Part shown: positions 43,497 to 52,779 of the stretch, in pieces
How positions within the stretch are numbered: the first letter of the stretch is position 1
Layout: the number at the start of each line of letters is the position of its first letter
NCBI GenBank assembly: GCA_004332335.1
Contig: SISS01000008.1
Coordinates: 1-64,000 of the forward strand
Length of the DNA: 64,000 bases
Origin: Methanoregulaceae archaeon UXB-2016
GTDB taxonomy: Archaea; Halobacteriota; Methanomicrobia; Methanomicrobiales; Methanospirillaceae
Direction: 5' to 3'
Translations under genes and position numbers: made by a program
Notes under the pieces: generated by a model
The model's database searches: none
What the model was told of the DNA's origin: nothing
What the model saw: the letters and a program-made list of their open reading frames with translations, nothing else

Positions 43497-43988
43497 TCAC
43501 GGGCTAGGGCGGCGGACCCGGTCGCCCGGCTCGCGGGCGTAGTCCCGCTCGAGCAGGATGTACGGCGCACGATGCATCCCGAGCCGGAGGTAGGTCTGCA
43601 GGGCCATCCGGTTCTCGAGCTCGACATAGAGCCGGAGGCCGGTCACGTCCTTGCGGGCTCCGGCTATCTCCTCGACCGCCCGGTACAGACGGCGAAAGAC
43701 CCCCTGCCGGCGGACCCCGGGTCGGACGTAGACCGATTGGATCCACCAGAAATTCCCGTTCCGCCAGTCCGACCACTCGTACGTGACCATGCACTGGCCC
43801 ACGACGGCGCCGTCGGCCTCGGCCACGAGATAGAAGCCCCGCGCCGGCTCGTCAAAGAGCGCCTCGACCCCGGCCAGGGCCGTTCCGGGCTCGAGGTCCC
43901 AGCCCTCGGTCTCGAGCGCGGTGGCCCGGTTGTTCGCCGCGATGGCGGAGGCGTCGGTCCTGACGGCCGGCCGAATCATGATCTCCAT
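43497..43988 (-). CDS. GNAT acetyltransferase
   Basis: A 163-residue acetyltransferase: VVGQCMVTYEWSDWRNGNFWW, WIQSVYVRPGVRRQGVFRRLY (acetyl-CoA binding motif with RRQG) and LYVELENRMALQTYLRLGMH. ATG 43988 starts MEIMIRPAV; ATG 43979 would shorten it by three residues. It forms the right border of the decay zone. Substrate unknown. Confidence 0.88.
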   Translation of the reverse strand: MEIMIRPAVRTDASAIAANNRATALETEGWDLEPGTALAGVEALFDEPARGFYLVAEADGAVVGQCMVTYEWSDWRNGNFWWIQSVYVRPGVRRQGVFRRLYRAVEEIAGARKDVTGLRLYVELENRMALQTYLRLGMHRAPYILLERDYAREPGDRVRRPSP

Positions 43989-44095
43989 GGGGAGAGGTCG
44001 ACCGGGGACCGGAAAAGGTGCGCGTCCCGGCCTGCGCTGCACGCGATGGACCCCGCAGCTTTTTTACCCGGGGGGCGGACTGTACTGCTGATATC

Positions 44096-44614
44096 ATGGC
44101 CGATCCTGCTCCTGCCGCACCGCCGTCACGGGTCCCGACCGGGGGGTCGGGGGAGCGGGGGCGGTCCCTCTCGTTCTACATCTCGATCGTGCTCTTTCTC
44201 GTGATCGTCGTGGCGGTCCTCTACATGCTCGCCTCGGGCCTGATGCTCGGGGCGGGCGAGCGGGAGTTCGAACTCGCCATCACCCCCTCCGGCGGAGCGA
44301 TCGGACCGGGCGAGCGGATGGACGTCGAGGTCCGGATCACGCTGCTGCGGGCCGGGCCCTCGTTCTTCGAGTACGATCTGCCGGTCACGCTCCACGCCGA
44401 GGACGTGCCGAAGGGGATCTACGTCACCTTCAACCCGGCCACCGACCTGCCGGACCCGCAGTTTACGTCGCGCATGCTCATCGCCCACGCAGGAGCCCCG
44501 CCGGGCGCCTACTCCTTCACTGTTCACGCGACCGGGACCGACGGCCGGAGCCTCTCCCTGCCGTTCCGGCTCCAGGTCACCGGCGCTGCGCCGAACGCGA
44601 CCGCGCCCCGATAG
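44096..44614 (+). CDS. Membrane-anchored extracytoplasmic protein
   Basis: A 172-residue protein with a cytoplasmic N-terminus, one membrane segment (ISIVLFLVIVVAVLYMLAS) and a beta-sandwich-like outer domain (LAITPSGGAIGPGERMDVEV, PVTLHAEDVPKGIYVTF). Probably exposes a small immunoglobulin-like domain at the cell surface. Family not recognised. Confidence 0.65.
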   Translation: MADPAPAAPPSRVPTGGSGERGRSLSFYISIVLFLVIVVAVLYMLASGLMLGAGEREFELAITPSGGAIGPGERMDVEVRITLLRAGPSFFEYDLPVTLHAEDVPKGIYVTFNPATDLPDPQFTSRMLIAHAGAPPGAYSFTVHATGTDGRSLSLPFRLQVTGAAPNATAPR

Positions 44615-45000
44615 GCCTATCTCGTCTGGCGTCGCAGATTCGACGCGATGAGGACAGGAGGTGTGCCCGACCACCCCCGCGTCGGGCTCGGGGGCGAGGG
44701 CGTGCTCCGCACGACCGGCCGGCCCTCGTCGCGACCACGGGAGCCGTCGCCCTGCTCGCCAACCTCGGGGGGCTCCTCGCCGGGGTCACGGTCGTTCTCC
44801 CCCACCTGCTCTACCTCCCGATCGCGCTCGCCGGATACTGGTACCCCCGGCGGGGGATCGCCGTCTCAGTCGGGGTCGCGGGCGCGTATGCGGCTGCAGC
44901 GGTCCTGCTCACACCGGGAGAGGCTCTGGCGATCGGCGCCCGGGCGGCGACGCTCATCGCAGTCGGGACCCTGATCGCCCACCTCTCGCACCGGCTCCGG

Positions 45001-45987
45001 GTGCAGGAGGCGGTCTACCACGGGCTCTATGACCACTCGGTCGCCGGGATCCTGCTCTTCGGAGCCGGCGGGCAGGTCCAGGACGCGAACCTCCGGGCCG
45101 CCGCCCTCGTAGGCCGCCCCCCTGACGAGCTGACGGGGATGCTGTTCCCGGCGCTCGGAGCTGATCCGGAGGTTGCACTCCGGTTTCTTCTGGCCGTCGG
45201 CCGGGGGCCGGTCGAACAGCAGGAGCTGACCCTCGTCCGCGAGGACGGCCGTGCCGTCCACTGTCTGGCCTCGGGGGCCCCGCTCGGCCCAGACCGGCAG
45301 GTCGTGACCCTCGTGGACATGACCGGCCAGCACCTCGCCCGGGCGGCCCTCGAGGCCGCGAACCGGACCATGGCCACGCTCGCCGGGATCCTGGACCACG
45401 ACCTCGCGGTGGCCGTGGACGATCTTGAGACGTGCCTGGCGCGGATCCGGCTCGGCGTGGCCGATCCCGAGGTGCTCGGCCTCCTCCGCCTGTTCGGCGA
45501 GCGGATCGAGGCGATCCGCCGCCGGGGCGAGGTCTCGCGCGAGTTCCGGGTCCTCGGGACCCGCCCCCCCGCCTGGCAGCCGGTCCAGGACGCGGTCGAG
45601 GAGGCCCGGCACCGGCTGGACCCGGGGCCGGTCGCGGTCCTGACCTGGACTGCACGGCTCGAGGTCTACGCGGACCCGGCCCTGCCGGTCGCACTCTACC
45701 ACCTCCTTCACAACGCGACGCTTCCCAGGACCGGGGCGACCGCGGTCGTCGTGAGCTATCACCACGCCCCCGACGGCTGTCGGATCGTGGTCGAGGACGA
45801 TGGGGCCGGGATTCCCCCCGAAGCGCGGGAGCATCTCTTCGACCAGACTTCGACGCGGTACGGCCACGGGCTCTATCTCGCCCGCGAGATCCTCGGGATC
45901 ACCGGGATCGGGATCGCCGAGGAGGGGACCGGCACGGGTGCCCGGTTCGTTCTCTCGGTCCCGCTCGAGGAGTGCCGCGTCTCATGA
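45001..45987 (+). CDS. PAS-domain histidine kinase, N-terminus uncertain
   Basis: From GTG 45001 the frame encodes a PAS domain (GLYDHSVAGILLFGAGGQV), an H-box ILDHDLAVAVDDLETCLARI and a HATPase domain (LLHNATLPRTGA, EDDGAGIP, YGHGLYLAREILGITG). The frame continues upstream, with no start, through four hydrophobic segments (VVLPHLLYLPIALAGYW) like the kinase at 33 kb. ATG 44648 lies one frame over, so the true gene is probably 44648-45987 with a frameshift near 44715. It overlaps the next start by 4 bases. Confidence 0.8.
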   Translation: MQEAVYHGLYDHSVAGILLFGAGGQVQDANLRAAALVGRPPDELTGMLFPALGADPEVALRFLLAVGRGPVEQQELTLVREDGRAVHCLASGAPLGPDRQVVTLVDMTGQHLARAALEAANRTMATLAGILDHDLAVAVDDLETCLARIRLGVADPEVLGLLRLFGERIEAIRRRGEVSREFRVLGTRPPAWQPVQDAVEEARHRLDPGPVAVLTWTARLEVYADPALPVALYHLLHNATLPRTGATAVVVSYHHAPDGCRIVVEDDGAGIPPEAREHLFDQTSTRYGHGLYLAREILGITGIGIAEEGTGTGARFVLSVPLEECRVS

Positions 45988-47177
45988 CCTGGGTGGGGGT
46001 GTGCGTCGCGACCGACCTCTCTGAGGAGAGCGCCCGGGCGGCCGACGCCTGCGCCAGGCTCCCGGGCCGGCCCGTGCTGATCCTGGTCCATGCGGCCGAC
46101 GCTGACGAGCCGTCGCCGGCGCTCGAGGTCGAGGCAGAGCGGCTCCGCGCCCGCGGGGCGGAGGTTCGGAGCCGGGTCGTCGCCCGGAACGGCCGGACCG
46201 TCGCGAACACCCTCCTCGAGACGGCCGCAGAGGAGGGGGTGGACCTGGTCGCGGTCGGAGCCAGGGGGCGTGGACGAGCCGTGGACCGCCTGCTCGGCTC
46301 GGTCTCGGAGGCGATCCTCAGGGGAGGGCGGACCGACGTCCTCGTTTTCCGGGGGCGGCCGGCCGGGCCCCTGCTCAGCCGCGTGCTAATCCCGACCGAG
46401 CTCTCGGCCACCTCGGTCGAGGCGGCCCGGCGGCTCGTGGGCTCGGGCGGGGTCGGCGAGGGGGTTCTGCTGTACGTCGGCGAGGAGGCCCCGGAGGAGC
46501 TCGCAGTGCTTGCCGACGAACTCGGGCTGGTGGCAACCGTCCGCACGGGAGGGGTCGTGCCGGCCGTCCTCGAGGCGGCCGTAGAGAAGGGGGCGAGCCT
46601 TGTCGCCCTCTGCCGGGTCGGGGGGAGGGACGCCGTCGCCGGGGTCTCGCTCGGCTCCGTGGCCGGGGGGGTGGCGCTCACGGCCCCCTGCCCGGTCCTC
46701 GTGGCCTACCCCCGCGCCGCCCTCGCGGTCGAGGTCCGCGAGCTCCTCTCGCCCCAGTTTGCGCTCGCCGACGCGGTCTGGCGCGACTACCACGAGACCC
46801 GGGGCGATCCGGCGATCGACCGTGTCTTCGGCCTCTTCGTCGACCGGAACCTGGTCGCGCTCGCCCGGTGCCGCCGGCATCCCGACGGGTACGAGCTCGA
46901 CGCGGTCTTCACCCCCGAGCTGTTCCGGGGCCGGGGGTACGCCCGGCGCGTGGTCGGGGCGCTCGTCGAGGCCTGCCAGAACGAGGACCTGTATATGCAC
47001 GCCGTCCAGGGGCTCGAGGAGTTCTACGCCGGCTTCGGCTTCGCCCCGATCCCCGAGCGCCGGCTGCCGCCGACGATCCGGAGCCGGTACGACTGGGCGG
47101 CTGGGGACATGGCGTCGGCCGGGGTCACGCCCATGCTCCGGCCGGCCGGGTGGTTCGTCCGGGACGGGCAGGCATAA
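45984..47177 (+). CDS. Usp-Usp-GNAT fusion protein
   Basis: A 397-residue fusion. Residues 1-125 are a universal stress domain (VCVATDLSEESARAADAC, VDLVAVGARGRGRAVDRLLG with the GXXG-type nucleotide loop). Residues 130-245 are a second one (VLIPTELSATSVEAARRL, PCPVLVAYP). The rest is GNAT-like (LFRGRGYARRVVGALVEAC, QGLEEFYAGFGFAPIP). ATG 45984 overlaps the kinase stop by 4 bases, so sensor and Usp-GNAT are coupled. This suggests nucleotide-gated acetylation in stress, by inference. Confidence 0.85.
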   Translation: MTWVGVCVATDLSEESARAADACARLPGRPVLILVHAADADEPSPALEVEAERLRARGAEVRSRVVARNGRTVANTLLETAAEEGVDLVAVGARGRGRAVDRLLGSVSEAILRGGRTDVLVFRGRPAGPLLSRVLIPTELSATSVEAARRLVGSGGVGEGVLLYVGEEAPEELAVLADELGLVATVRTGGVVPAVLEAAVEKGASLVALCRVGGRDAVAGVSLGSVAGGVALTAPCPVLVAYPRAALAVEVRELLSPQFALADAVWRDYHETRGDPAIDRVFGLFVDRNLVALARCRRHPDGYELDAVFTPELFRGRGYARRVVGALVEACQNEDLYMHAVQGLEEFYAGFGFAPIPERRLPPTIRSRYDWAAGDMASAGVTPMLRPAGWFVRDGQA

Positions 47178-47210
47178 ATAGCCGGGCCGCCCCACGCTCC
47201 GCCGGTAGCG

Positions 47211-48980
47211 ATGACACGATGGCGCTGCACGGTCTGCGGCTATATCTACGATGAGGCGACCGGTGAGCCGGCCACGGCGACCCCGCCGGGCACGCCCTTT
47301 GTCGACCTCCCCCCCGACTGGCGCTGCCCGGTCTGCGGGGCCGGCACGGACGCGTTCGTGGAGCAGGAGGAGGAGAGCGGCCCGGCCGGGGGAACTGTCG
47401 CCGACCAGGTCATGGCCGAGCTTGCGGCGTTCGGCGTTCGGTACGTCTTCGGGATTCCCGGCACCTCCTCGCTCGGGCTCGTGGACGCGGTCCGGCGTCA
47501 CCCGGCCCTCGAGTATATCGTGGTCCGGCACGAGGGAAACGGCGCGATGGCCGCTTCAGCCTTTCACAAGCTGACTGGTCGGCTCGCGGCCTGCCTGACG
47601 ATCGGCGGTCCGGGCGCCACGAACCTGGCCACGGGCCTCTACGACGCGAAGGAGGACCATGCGTCCGTGATCGCGCTCGCCGGCCAGGTCGAGTTCCAGT
47701 ACGCGGGGCCGGGCGGGTTCCAGGAGATCGACCAGGACGCCTTCTTCCGGCCCATCGCCGTCTACAACGCGACCATCCACGACCCGGCCAAGGCCATGCA
47801 GATCACGACCGCGGCGATCCGGCATGCACTCCTCGAACACGGCGTGGGGCAGATCTCGGTCCCGAACAACGTCCAGAAAGCGGCTTACTCAGCCCCGTTC
47901 TGCTCGGGTGCCTCCTGCCTGCCTCTCACGGGGATCGCGCCGCCACCGGCTGCACTCGACCGTGCCGTGGCCGCGATCGAGGAGGCCGAACGCCCGGTGA
48001 TCCTCGCCGGCTGGGGCGCCTACCCCCATGGCCAGGCCGTGCTCGCCCTCGCTCGGCGGCGCTCGGCCCCGATCCTGACCACGTTCCGGGCCAAGGGCTT
48101 CCTGCCCGAGGAGACCGAGCTCGTGCTCGGGGTCCTCGGCAGCCTCGGCCCACCCGAGGCCCGGCGGTACGCGGAGGAGGCCGATCTGCTGATTACCCTC
48201 GGGGTCGGGTTCTCCAAACAGACGGACGTGCCCCTCGACGTGCCTCTCGTCCAGGTCGACCTGAACCAGCTCGCGCTGGGCAAGTCGGTCCGGACGACCG
48301 GGGTCTGGGGCGACTGCGGAGTCGTGCTCGAGCAACTGCTCGCCCGTGTCCGGGGGCGGCCCGACCCGGCCCGCGAGGCGGCGATCGGGGTCAGCAAGGC
48401 CCGCTGGAGTGCGCAGCTCGCAGCCGAAGCCGTCGCCGACGGCTCCCCGCTCCGGCCGCCGTTCATCATGCAGGTTCTCTCCCAGGTGCTGCCGGCCGAC
48501 GCGGTGATCGGCCTTGACGTGGGCGAGAACGGCTGGTGGTTCGGGCGGAACTTCGTGAGCCGGGGCCAGCGCTTTGCCATGTCCGGGTACCTCGCGACCA
48601 TGGGCTTCGGCTTCCCAGCCACAATCGCGGCTAGGCTCGCGTATCCCGACCGGCCCGCGGTCTGCATCACGGGCGACGGCGGGTTCGTGATGGCCATGGG
48701 CGAGCTCGTGACCGCGGTCCGGCTTGGCCTCTCCATGACGATCTGCGTCCTGAACAACCACCAGTACGGGATGATCCAGGTCGAGCAGGCAACCGAGGGC
48801 TATCCGAACTTCGGGACCGAGCTCCAGAACCCGGACTTCGCAGCGTTCGCCCGGGCCTGCGGCGCGGAAGGGGTGCGGATCGAGGAGCCGACCGCCCTCC
48901 GGCCCGCGCTCGAGGCCGCCCTCGCCTCGGATCGGGTCACGCTCCTGGACATCGAGACCGATCCCCGCCGCTTTCCATGA
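47211..48980 (+). CDS. Rubredoxin fused to a thiamine-diphosphate enzyme
   Basis: A 589-residue fusion. Residues 1-50 are a rubredoxin ([16 protein letters not shown], and CPVCG; ligands Cys6, Cys9, Cys39, Cys42). Residues 62-589 are a pyruvate oxidase/acetolactate synthase-type ThDP enzyme: the catalytic glutamate in [18 protein letters not shown] and the ThDP motif [13 protein letters not shown] to CVLNNHQYG. The rubredoxin could pass electrons from the ThDP-bound intermediate, so an oxidative 2-oxoacid decarboxylation is plausible. Substrate unknown. It overlaps the next gene by 4 bases. Confidence 0.88.
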   Translation: MTRWRCTVCGYIYDEATGEPATATPPGTPFVDLPPDWRCPVCGAGTDAFVEQEEESGPAGGTVADQVMAELAAFGVRYVFGIPGTSSLGLVDAVRRHPALEYIVVRHEGNGAMAASAFHKLTGRLAACLTIGGPGATNLATGLYDAKEDHASVIALAGQVEFQYAGPGGFQEIDQDAFFRPIAVYNATIHDPAKAMQITTAAIRHALLEHGVGQISVPNNVQKAAYSAPFCSGASCLPLTGIAPPPAALDRAVAAIEEAERPVILAGWGAYPHGQAVLALARRRSAPILTTFRAKGFLPEETELVLGVLGSLGPPEARRYAEEADLLITLGVGFSKQTDVPLDVPLVQVDLNQLALGKSVRTTGVWGDCGVVLEQLLARVRGRPDPAREAAIGVSKARWSAQLAAEAVADGSPLRPPFIMQVLSQVLPADAVIGLDVGENGWWFGRNFVSRGQRFAMSGYLATMGFGFPATIAARLAYPDRPAVCITGDGGFVMAMGELVTAVRLGLSMTICVLNNHQYGMIQVEQATEGYPNFGTELQNPDFAAFARACGAEGVRIEEPTALRPALEAALASDRVTLLDIETDPRRFP

Positions 48981-49642
48981 CCGCGCCGATCACGGTCTCA
49001 GGGCTGGTCGCGGCCCACCGCTGCCCGCTCCGGTACTGGCACGAGCTCGCCCGGCCGCCCGTCGAGTCCGTGCGCTACGCGGTGGCCAAGCAGGTCGCGG
49101 CCCACCTCGGGGACGACCTCGACTCCGACCGGATCTGGGACGAGGTGACCTGCGTGCTACCCGGAGTCGACCCGGGAGCGAGGGCGCTCGTCGACGCCTG
49201 GACCGCGGCCTGCCGGGCCACGCGCTGGCCGCCGTTCGAGCTCCGGGACCGGCCCGTCAGGTCGGATCGGCTCGGCCTCTCGGGCCAGGTGGACGGGATC
49301 GCACCCGATCTCTCGTCCTGCGCCGTGGTCCGGGCGTGCGAGGCCCCGGCCTACGGCGTGACGAGCGCCGACCGGGTCCGGGCAGCCGCATACTCGCTCT
49401 GCCTCGAGGAGGAACGGGGACGGCCGCTCGACGCGGTCCACCTCCTCTACATCCCGTCCGGGACCCTTCGGCGATACGCTCCCCAACCCCGGGACCGGCG
49501 AGCCGTGCTCCGGGCCCTCGAGGCCGCCCGGCGGGTCCAGCAGGGGCGCCTGCCGCCCCGGTCGTCCGACGCGCCCTGCGGCCGCTGCCCACACGATAGG
49601 GCCTGCGCCGGCGGCGCCCGGACCGGCCGATCGCTCCTCTAG
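48977..49642 (+). CDS. Cas4-like PD-(D/E)XK protein lacking key catalytic residues
   Basis: A 221-residue Cas4/DUF83-type protein: N-terminal [14 protein letters not shown] (Cys16), GQVDGIA for the metal-binding aspartate, the QLAAY-equivalent [14 protein letters not shown], and a C-terminal Cys triad [11 protein letters not shown] that would complete a 4Fe-4S site. The expected E-x-K of the nuclease motif reads [11 protein letters not shown], so both Glu and Lys are replaced. Probably an inactive, cluster-binding derivative. No CRISPR or cas genes are near. Confidence 0.75.
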   Translation: MTAPITVSGLVAAHRCPLRYWHELARPPVESVRYAVAKQVAAHLGDDLDSDRIWDEVTCVLPGVDPGARALVDAWTAACRATRWPPFELRDRPVRSDRLGLSGQVDGIAPDLSSCAVVRACEAPAYGVTSADRVRAAAYSLCLEEERGRPLDAVHLLYIPSGTLRRYAPQPRDRRAVLRALEAARRVQQGRLPPRSSDAPCGRCPHDRACAGGARTGRSLL

Positions 49643-50571
49643 CCTGACTCGAGCAGGGTCTTCGAGAGGATGTACTCGCCGACCGGCTCGCGGCTGGTCC
49701 CGACCACGAGCCAGTGCTCGTCGCCGTGGGCCTCGAGGACGCCCTTCGCCTCGATCGTTTCGCCCCGAAGAGCTTGGCCCGCATAGGTGTGCGTGAACGA
49801 GAGGACGCGGCTGACGTCCGGGTGGTCGACGACGTACACGGCCGGGACGTCGTAGGCGAGGGATGCATCCGTGACGATCGCCTCGATCGCGGCCCGGCCG
49901 AGGACCGGCCCCTTCGGGATCGGCACGGGGTCAATCGCGGCGTAATCGCGTGAGAAGAGGAGGTCGAAGTAGGTCCCGCCGATCTGGCCCCGGTTCCACT
50001 TCCGGGCCTCGTGCAGGCGGAAGGCCTCGTACGTGAGCTCGGGGCGCCGCTTCGCATACACTCGCTGCCAGAGCTCCTCGGAGAGGTCGTCCACGAGTCC
50101 CGCACGGATCGCCTGCGGCAGGAGCATCTGGGTCCGGTACCAGGTCTGGCCATAGACCACGAGGTCGATATCGGATGCGGGCCCCTCGAGTCCGACCAGG
50201 AGCGAGCCCGTGCAGCCGGCTGAGCCGGGCGCAAGCTCCAGGGCGTCCGCGAGTCGGCGGACCCGCTCGTCGCGGGAGAGGACCGCCGGGAAGACCTCCT
50301 CGGGCTTGTGGACAGCTGCGATCTCGTCGAGCGGGATCCGGTGGAGAAGGTCGAGGTATCCGGGCTTTTCGGCTGCGATGCGGGCATAGGCCTCGGGAAA
50401 GTCGAGCTTCCGATACCGCTCCCCCGTCCCGCGACGGACCCGGTCGCCCGCGCTGTCCGGGACGTACCGGAGGACGCAGCCTGCCCGCTCGCCGTTGTCG
50501 TAGGCTGCGACCGCGTAGAGCCAGCCGTCCCGGTCCTCGACGAAGTCGCGCAGCCGGAGGGGCCGGGTCAT
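49639..50571 (-). CDS. Predicted nucleotidyltransferase (COG1665 type)
   Basis: A 310-residue protein: residues 110-220 hold a nucleotidyltransferase fold (GCTGSLLVGLEGPASDIDLVV, with GS and DxD). An N-terminal OB-like part (YAVAAYDNGERAGCVLRYVP) and a C-terminal domain (ETIEAKGVLEAHGDEHWLVV) complete the archaeal family. It overlaps the Sua5 gene by 4 bases on the minus strand and the Cas4-like gene end-to-end, so translation with Sua5 is coupled. Confidence 0.8.
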   Translation of the reverse strand: MTRPLRLRDFVEDRDGWLYAVAAYDNGERAGCVLRYVPDSAGDRVRRGTGERYRKLDFPEAYARIAAEKPGYLDLLHRIPLDEIAAVHKPEEVFPAVLSRDERVRRLADALELAPGSAGCTGSLLVGLEGPASDIDLVVYGQTWYRTQMLLPQAIRAGLVDDLSEELWQRVYAKRRPELTYEAFRLHEARKWNRGQIGGTYFDLLFSRDYAAIDPVPIPKGPVLGRAAIEAIVTDASLAYDVPAVYVVDHPDVSRVLSFTHTYAGQALRGETIEAKGVLEAHGDEHWLVVGTSREPVGEYILSKTLLESG

Positions 50572-51140
50572 CGTTCCCGGAAGAACGCGACCGCCTCTTC
50601 GACCCCGGCCCCGGGTCGGGTGATCGTCCGGTTCACGAGGTCGACCACGGTCGAGGGATTCCCTGGGAGCCGGCCCGCATCGATCGTGAAGTCGCGGTAG
50701 CAGTGGATGTCGTTGACCGTCGCCGGCTCGGGGGCGCCGTGGATGTTGGCCGAGGTCGCCGTGATCGGGGCGTCGAACCGGGTCAGGAGCTCGGCCGCGA
50801 TCGGGTGGACCGGCATCCGGATGCCGATGAGGCCCGTGCCGCAGTGGAGCTGGCAGGGCAGGAGCGGCCGGGCCTCGACGAGGATCGTGTACGGCCCGGG
50901 GAGGAACCGCTCGACGAACTCCTCGGCCAGCGGCGTGAGCCGGGCGACCGCGCTGAGCATCTCGAGGTCGGCGACCGCGATCGATATCGGCTGCGCGAGC
51001 GAGCGGTGCTTGGAGTCGTACACCGAGCGAATCGCCTCGTCCGAGAGCGCGTCGGCCCCGAGGCCGTAGACGGTCTCGGTCGGGTAGACCACGAGTCCGT
51101 CATGCATGAGGACCTGGACGGCCCTCTCGATCTGGTCCAT
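50568..51140 (-). CDS. L-threonylcarbamoyladenylate synthase (Sua5/YciO/YrdC)
   Basis: A 190-residue YrdC-fold protein: VVYPTETVYGLGADALSDE, FLPGPYTILVEA, GTGLIGIRMPVHPIA and APITATSANIHG. Makes threonylcarbamoyl-AMP for the t6A modification of tRNA. The nucleotide-binding lysine region reads SKHRSLAQPISI, with Q where KP is common. ATG 51140 is preferred with GGAGGTG 6 bases upstream; GTG 51149 is an alternative. Confidence 0.92.
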   Translation of the reverse strand: MDQIERAVQVLMHDGLVVYPTETVYGLGADALSDEAIRSVYDSKHRSLAQPISIAVADLEMLSAVARLTPLAEEFVERFLPGPYTILVEARPLLPCQLHCGTGLIGIRMPVHPIAAELLTRFDAPITATSANIHGAPEPATVNDIHCYRDFTIDAGRLPGNPSTVVDLVNRTITRPGAGVEEAVAFFRER

Positions 51141-51171
51141 TACATCCACCTCCGTTCTGCGGCGAGTTCCA

Positions 51172-51852
51172 TCAGAACCGCCTCCCCTTCACGCGCTCGA
51201 TATCGAAGCGTGCCTTGGACGAGACGTGCATCACGGCAAAGACCCCGGCCTGGATCGGGTCGGTCACGACCAGGTCCGCGTGGTCGGGGACGCTGCCGGC
51301 CATGTTCAGCGCGATCACGGGGATCCCGGCCTCCTTGACCCGGTCCACGGCCTCCGAGACCTCGCCGCCCATGAGCGAGCCGGCCAGCACCAGGATCGAG
51401 GCCCGGGGCAGGCGGGCCACCGCGTCGACCGCGACCCCGAGGCTCTCCTCGCCCACGAGCGGGATCGTGTCGACCGAGATCCGTTCGCCGCGGATATTGT
51501 GCCGGTCCGCCTCGTTCACGGCCCCGAGCGCGACCTGGGCGACCTGGGCCCCGCCGCCGATGATGATCACGCGCGAGCCGTAGATCAGGGAGAAGGGGTC
51601 GCAGGCCATCGCCGAGCAGACACACGGGATCTGGCAGAGGTCGGCGATCAGCAGGCCCGGGTCGGGGGCCTCCTCGTACTCGAAGTAGAGCTCGCCCAGG
51701 CCGGCCATCGGGCCCGAGTCGAAGGTCTCCTGGTGGATCATCAGGATGTTGGCCCCGTGATCGGCCACGACCGTCGCGATGTCCCTGAGGGCCCCCTTCC
51801 GGTTCTCCGCGATCAGCCGGATGGCGTGGAGCGGCGCGTCCCCATCGGTCAT
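51172..51852 (-). CDS. ACT-domain DUF5612 protein
   Basis: A 226-residue protein: an N-terminal ACT-type regulatory domain (LHAIRLIAENRKGALRDIA) and a C-terminal part with GSRVIIIGGGAQVAQVALG and IPVIALNMAGSVPDHADLV. This is the archaeal DUF5612 arrangement; members probably bind an amino acid. It is 31 bases upstream of the Sua5 start and reads in the same direction. Confidence 0.8.
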   Translation of the reverse strand: MTDGDAPLHAIRLIAENRKGALRDIATVVADHGANILMIHQETFDSGPMAGLGELYFEYEEAPDPGLLIADLCQIPCVCSAMACDPFSLIYGSRVIIIGGGAQVAQVALGAVNEADRHNIRGERISVDTIPLVGEESLGVAVDAVARLPRASILVLAGSLMGGEVSEAVDRVKEAGIPVIALNMAGSVPDHADLVVTDPIQAGVFAVMHVSSKARFDIERVKGRRF

Positions 51853-51925
51853 GTCACGATCAGGTGGACGGGGATCGGCATTCAGGCTTGTGGTGAAAGA
51901 CCGGGCTTGAAAAAAGAGGGGTGGT

Positions 51926-52576
51926 TCAGGCCGGTGCCGGGGCGCTGTCGTAAATCTGCGTGATGTACCGCGCCGCGAAGATCGAGAACGCCGGGGCGAG
52001 CACGAGCCAGAGCAGCCAGCCGATCACCGGGATGACACCGAGGACTACGTTGATGATCCCGAAGACCACCATCAGCACGACCAGAGCGATGACGTAGGGG
52101 CCCCAGCCGATCCGGCCGATGTGCGCGAGGATCGCGCTGAAGTTGAAGGCCTCGCCGAACGAGTCCGTCCGTGCGAACCGGACCGTGCCGATCCCGGCAA
52201 AGAGGCCCACGATGATCCCGACGATCATGACAACCAGGAATCCCAGCAGCATTCCGCCGATACCGGCCGCAGCGGCCGCGTCGGAGCCCGACATCATCAG
52301 GGCTGCCGAGCCGCCGAAGACGATCACGCCGACGATGATGACCGGGATCGCCCAGATAAGCTCGACGATGAAGAGCTTGATCCCGTCGACGAAGAGACTG
52401 ACCAGGTCGTCCGTGTCGGGAGGGGTCCGTGCCCCGCGGTAGATCCGGAGCCCGTATCCGAGAACGATCGGGAAGATGATCGACCCGATGATCAGGATCA
52501 GCCACCGCATATATTTGTCAACGAGCGCCTCCTTCGTGTAATCGAAGGCGTCGCCGAGCATTGTACCAAAGTCCAT
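51926..52576 (-). CDS. DUF4013 membrane protein
   Basis: A 216-residue protein with five or six hydrophobic segments: LILIIGSIIFPIVLGYGLRI, IKLFIVELIWAIPVIIVGVI, GGMLLGFLVVMIVGIIVGL and VIGWLLWLVLAPAFSIFAAR. Matches DUF4013, widespread in methanogens. GAGGTAAC lies 6 bases before ATG 52576, and a TATA box lies at 52611-52621. Confidence 0.85.
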   Translation of the reverse strand: MDFGTMLGDAFDYTKEALVDKYMRWLILIIGSIIFPIVLGYGLRIYRGARTPPDTDDLVSLFVDGIKLFIVELIWAIPVIIVGVIVFGGSAALMMSGSDAAAAAGIGGMLLGFLVVMIVGIIVGLFAGIGTVRFARTDSFGEAFNFSAILAHIGRIGWGPYVIALVVLMVVFGIINVVLGVIPVIGWLLWLVLAPAFSIFAARYITQIYDSAPAPA

Positions 52577-52610
52577 GTGATAGTTACCTCAGCAGATCCT
52601 CGACTACAAA

Positions 52611-52621
52611 GTATTTATAGT
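52611..52621 (-). promoter_or_regulatory. TATA box of the DUF4013 gene
   Basis: On the minus strand ACTATAAATAC is a near-consensus archaeal TATA box. Its start would be around 52585, giving a leader of about 10 bases before ATG 52576. Confidence 0.6.
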
Positions 52622-52779
52622 ATGACGTGGCCCCCGCCCGATATCTGGGAGTGCAGGCCCCCATTTCCGAAAAAAGAGAGAGAACGGGCTCGGGCAATCC
52701 AGGCGGCCGGAGACGGCGGCGCGATCAGCTCGAGTCGTCGGGAGAAGAAGATGACGAACGCCATGTATCCCGTGGGCCC

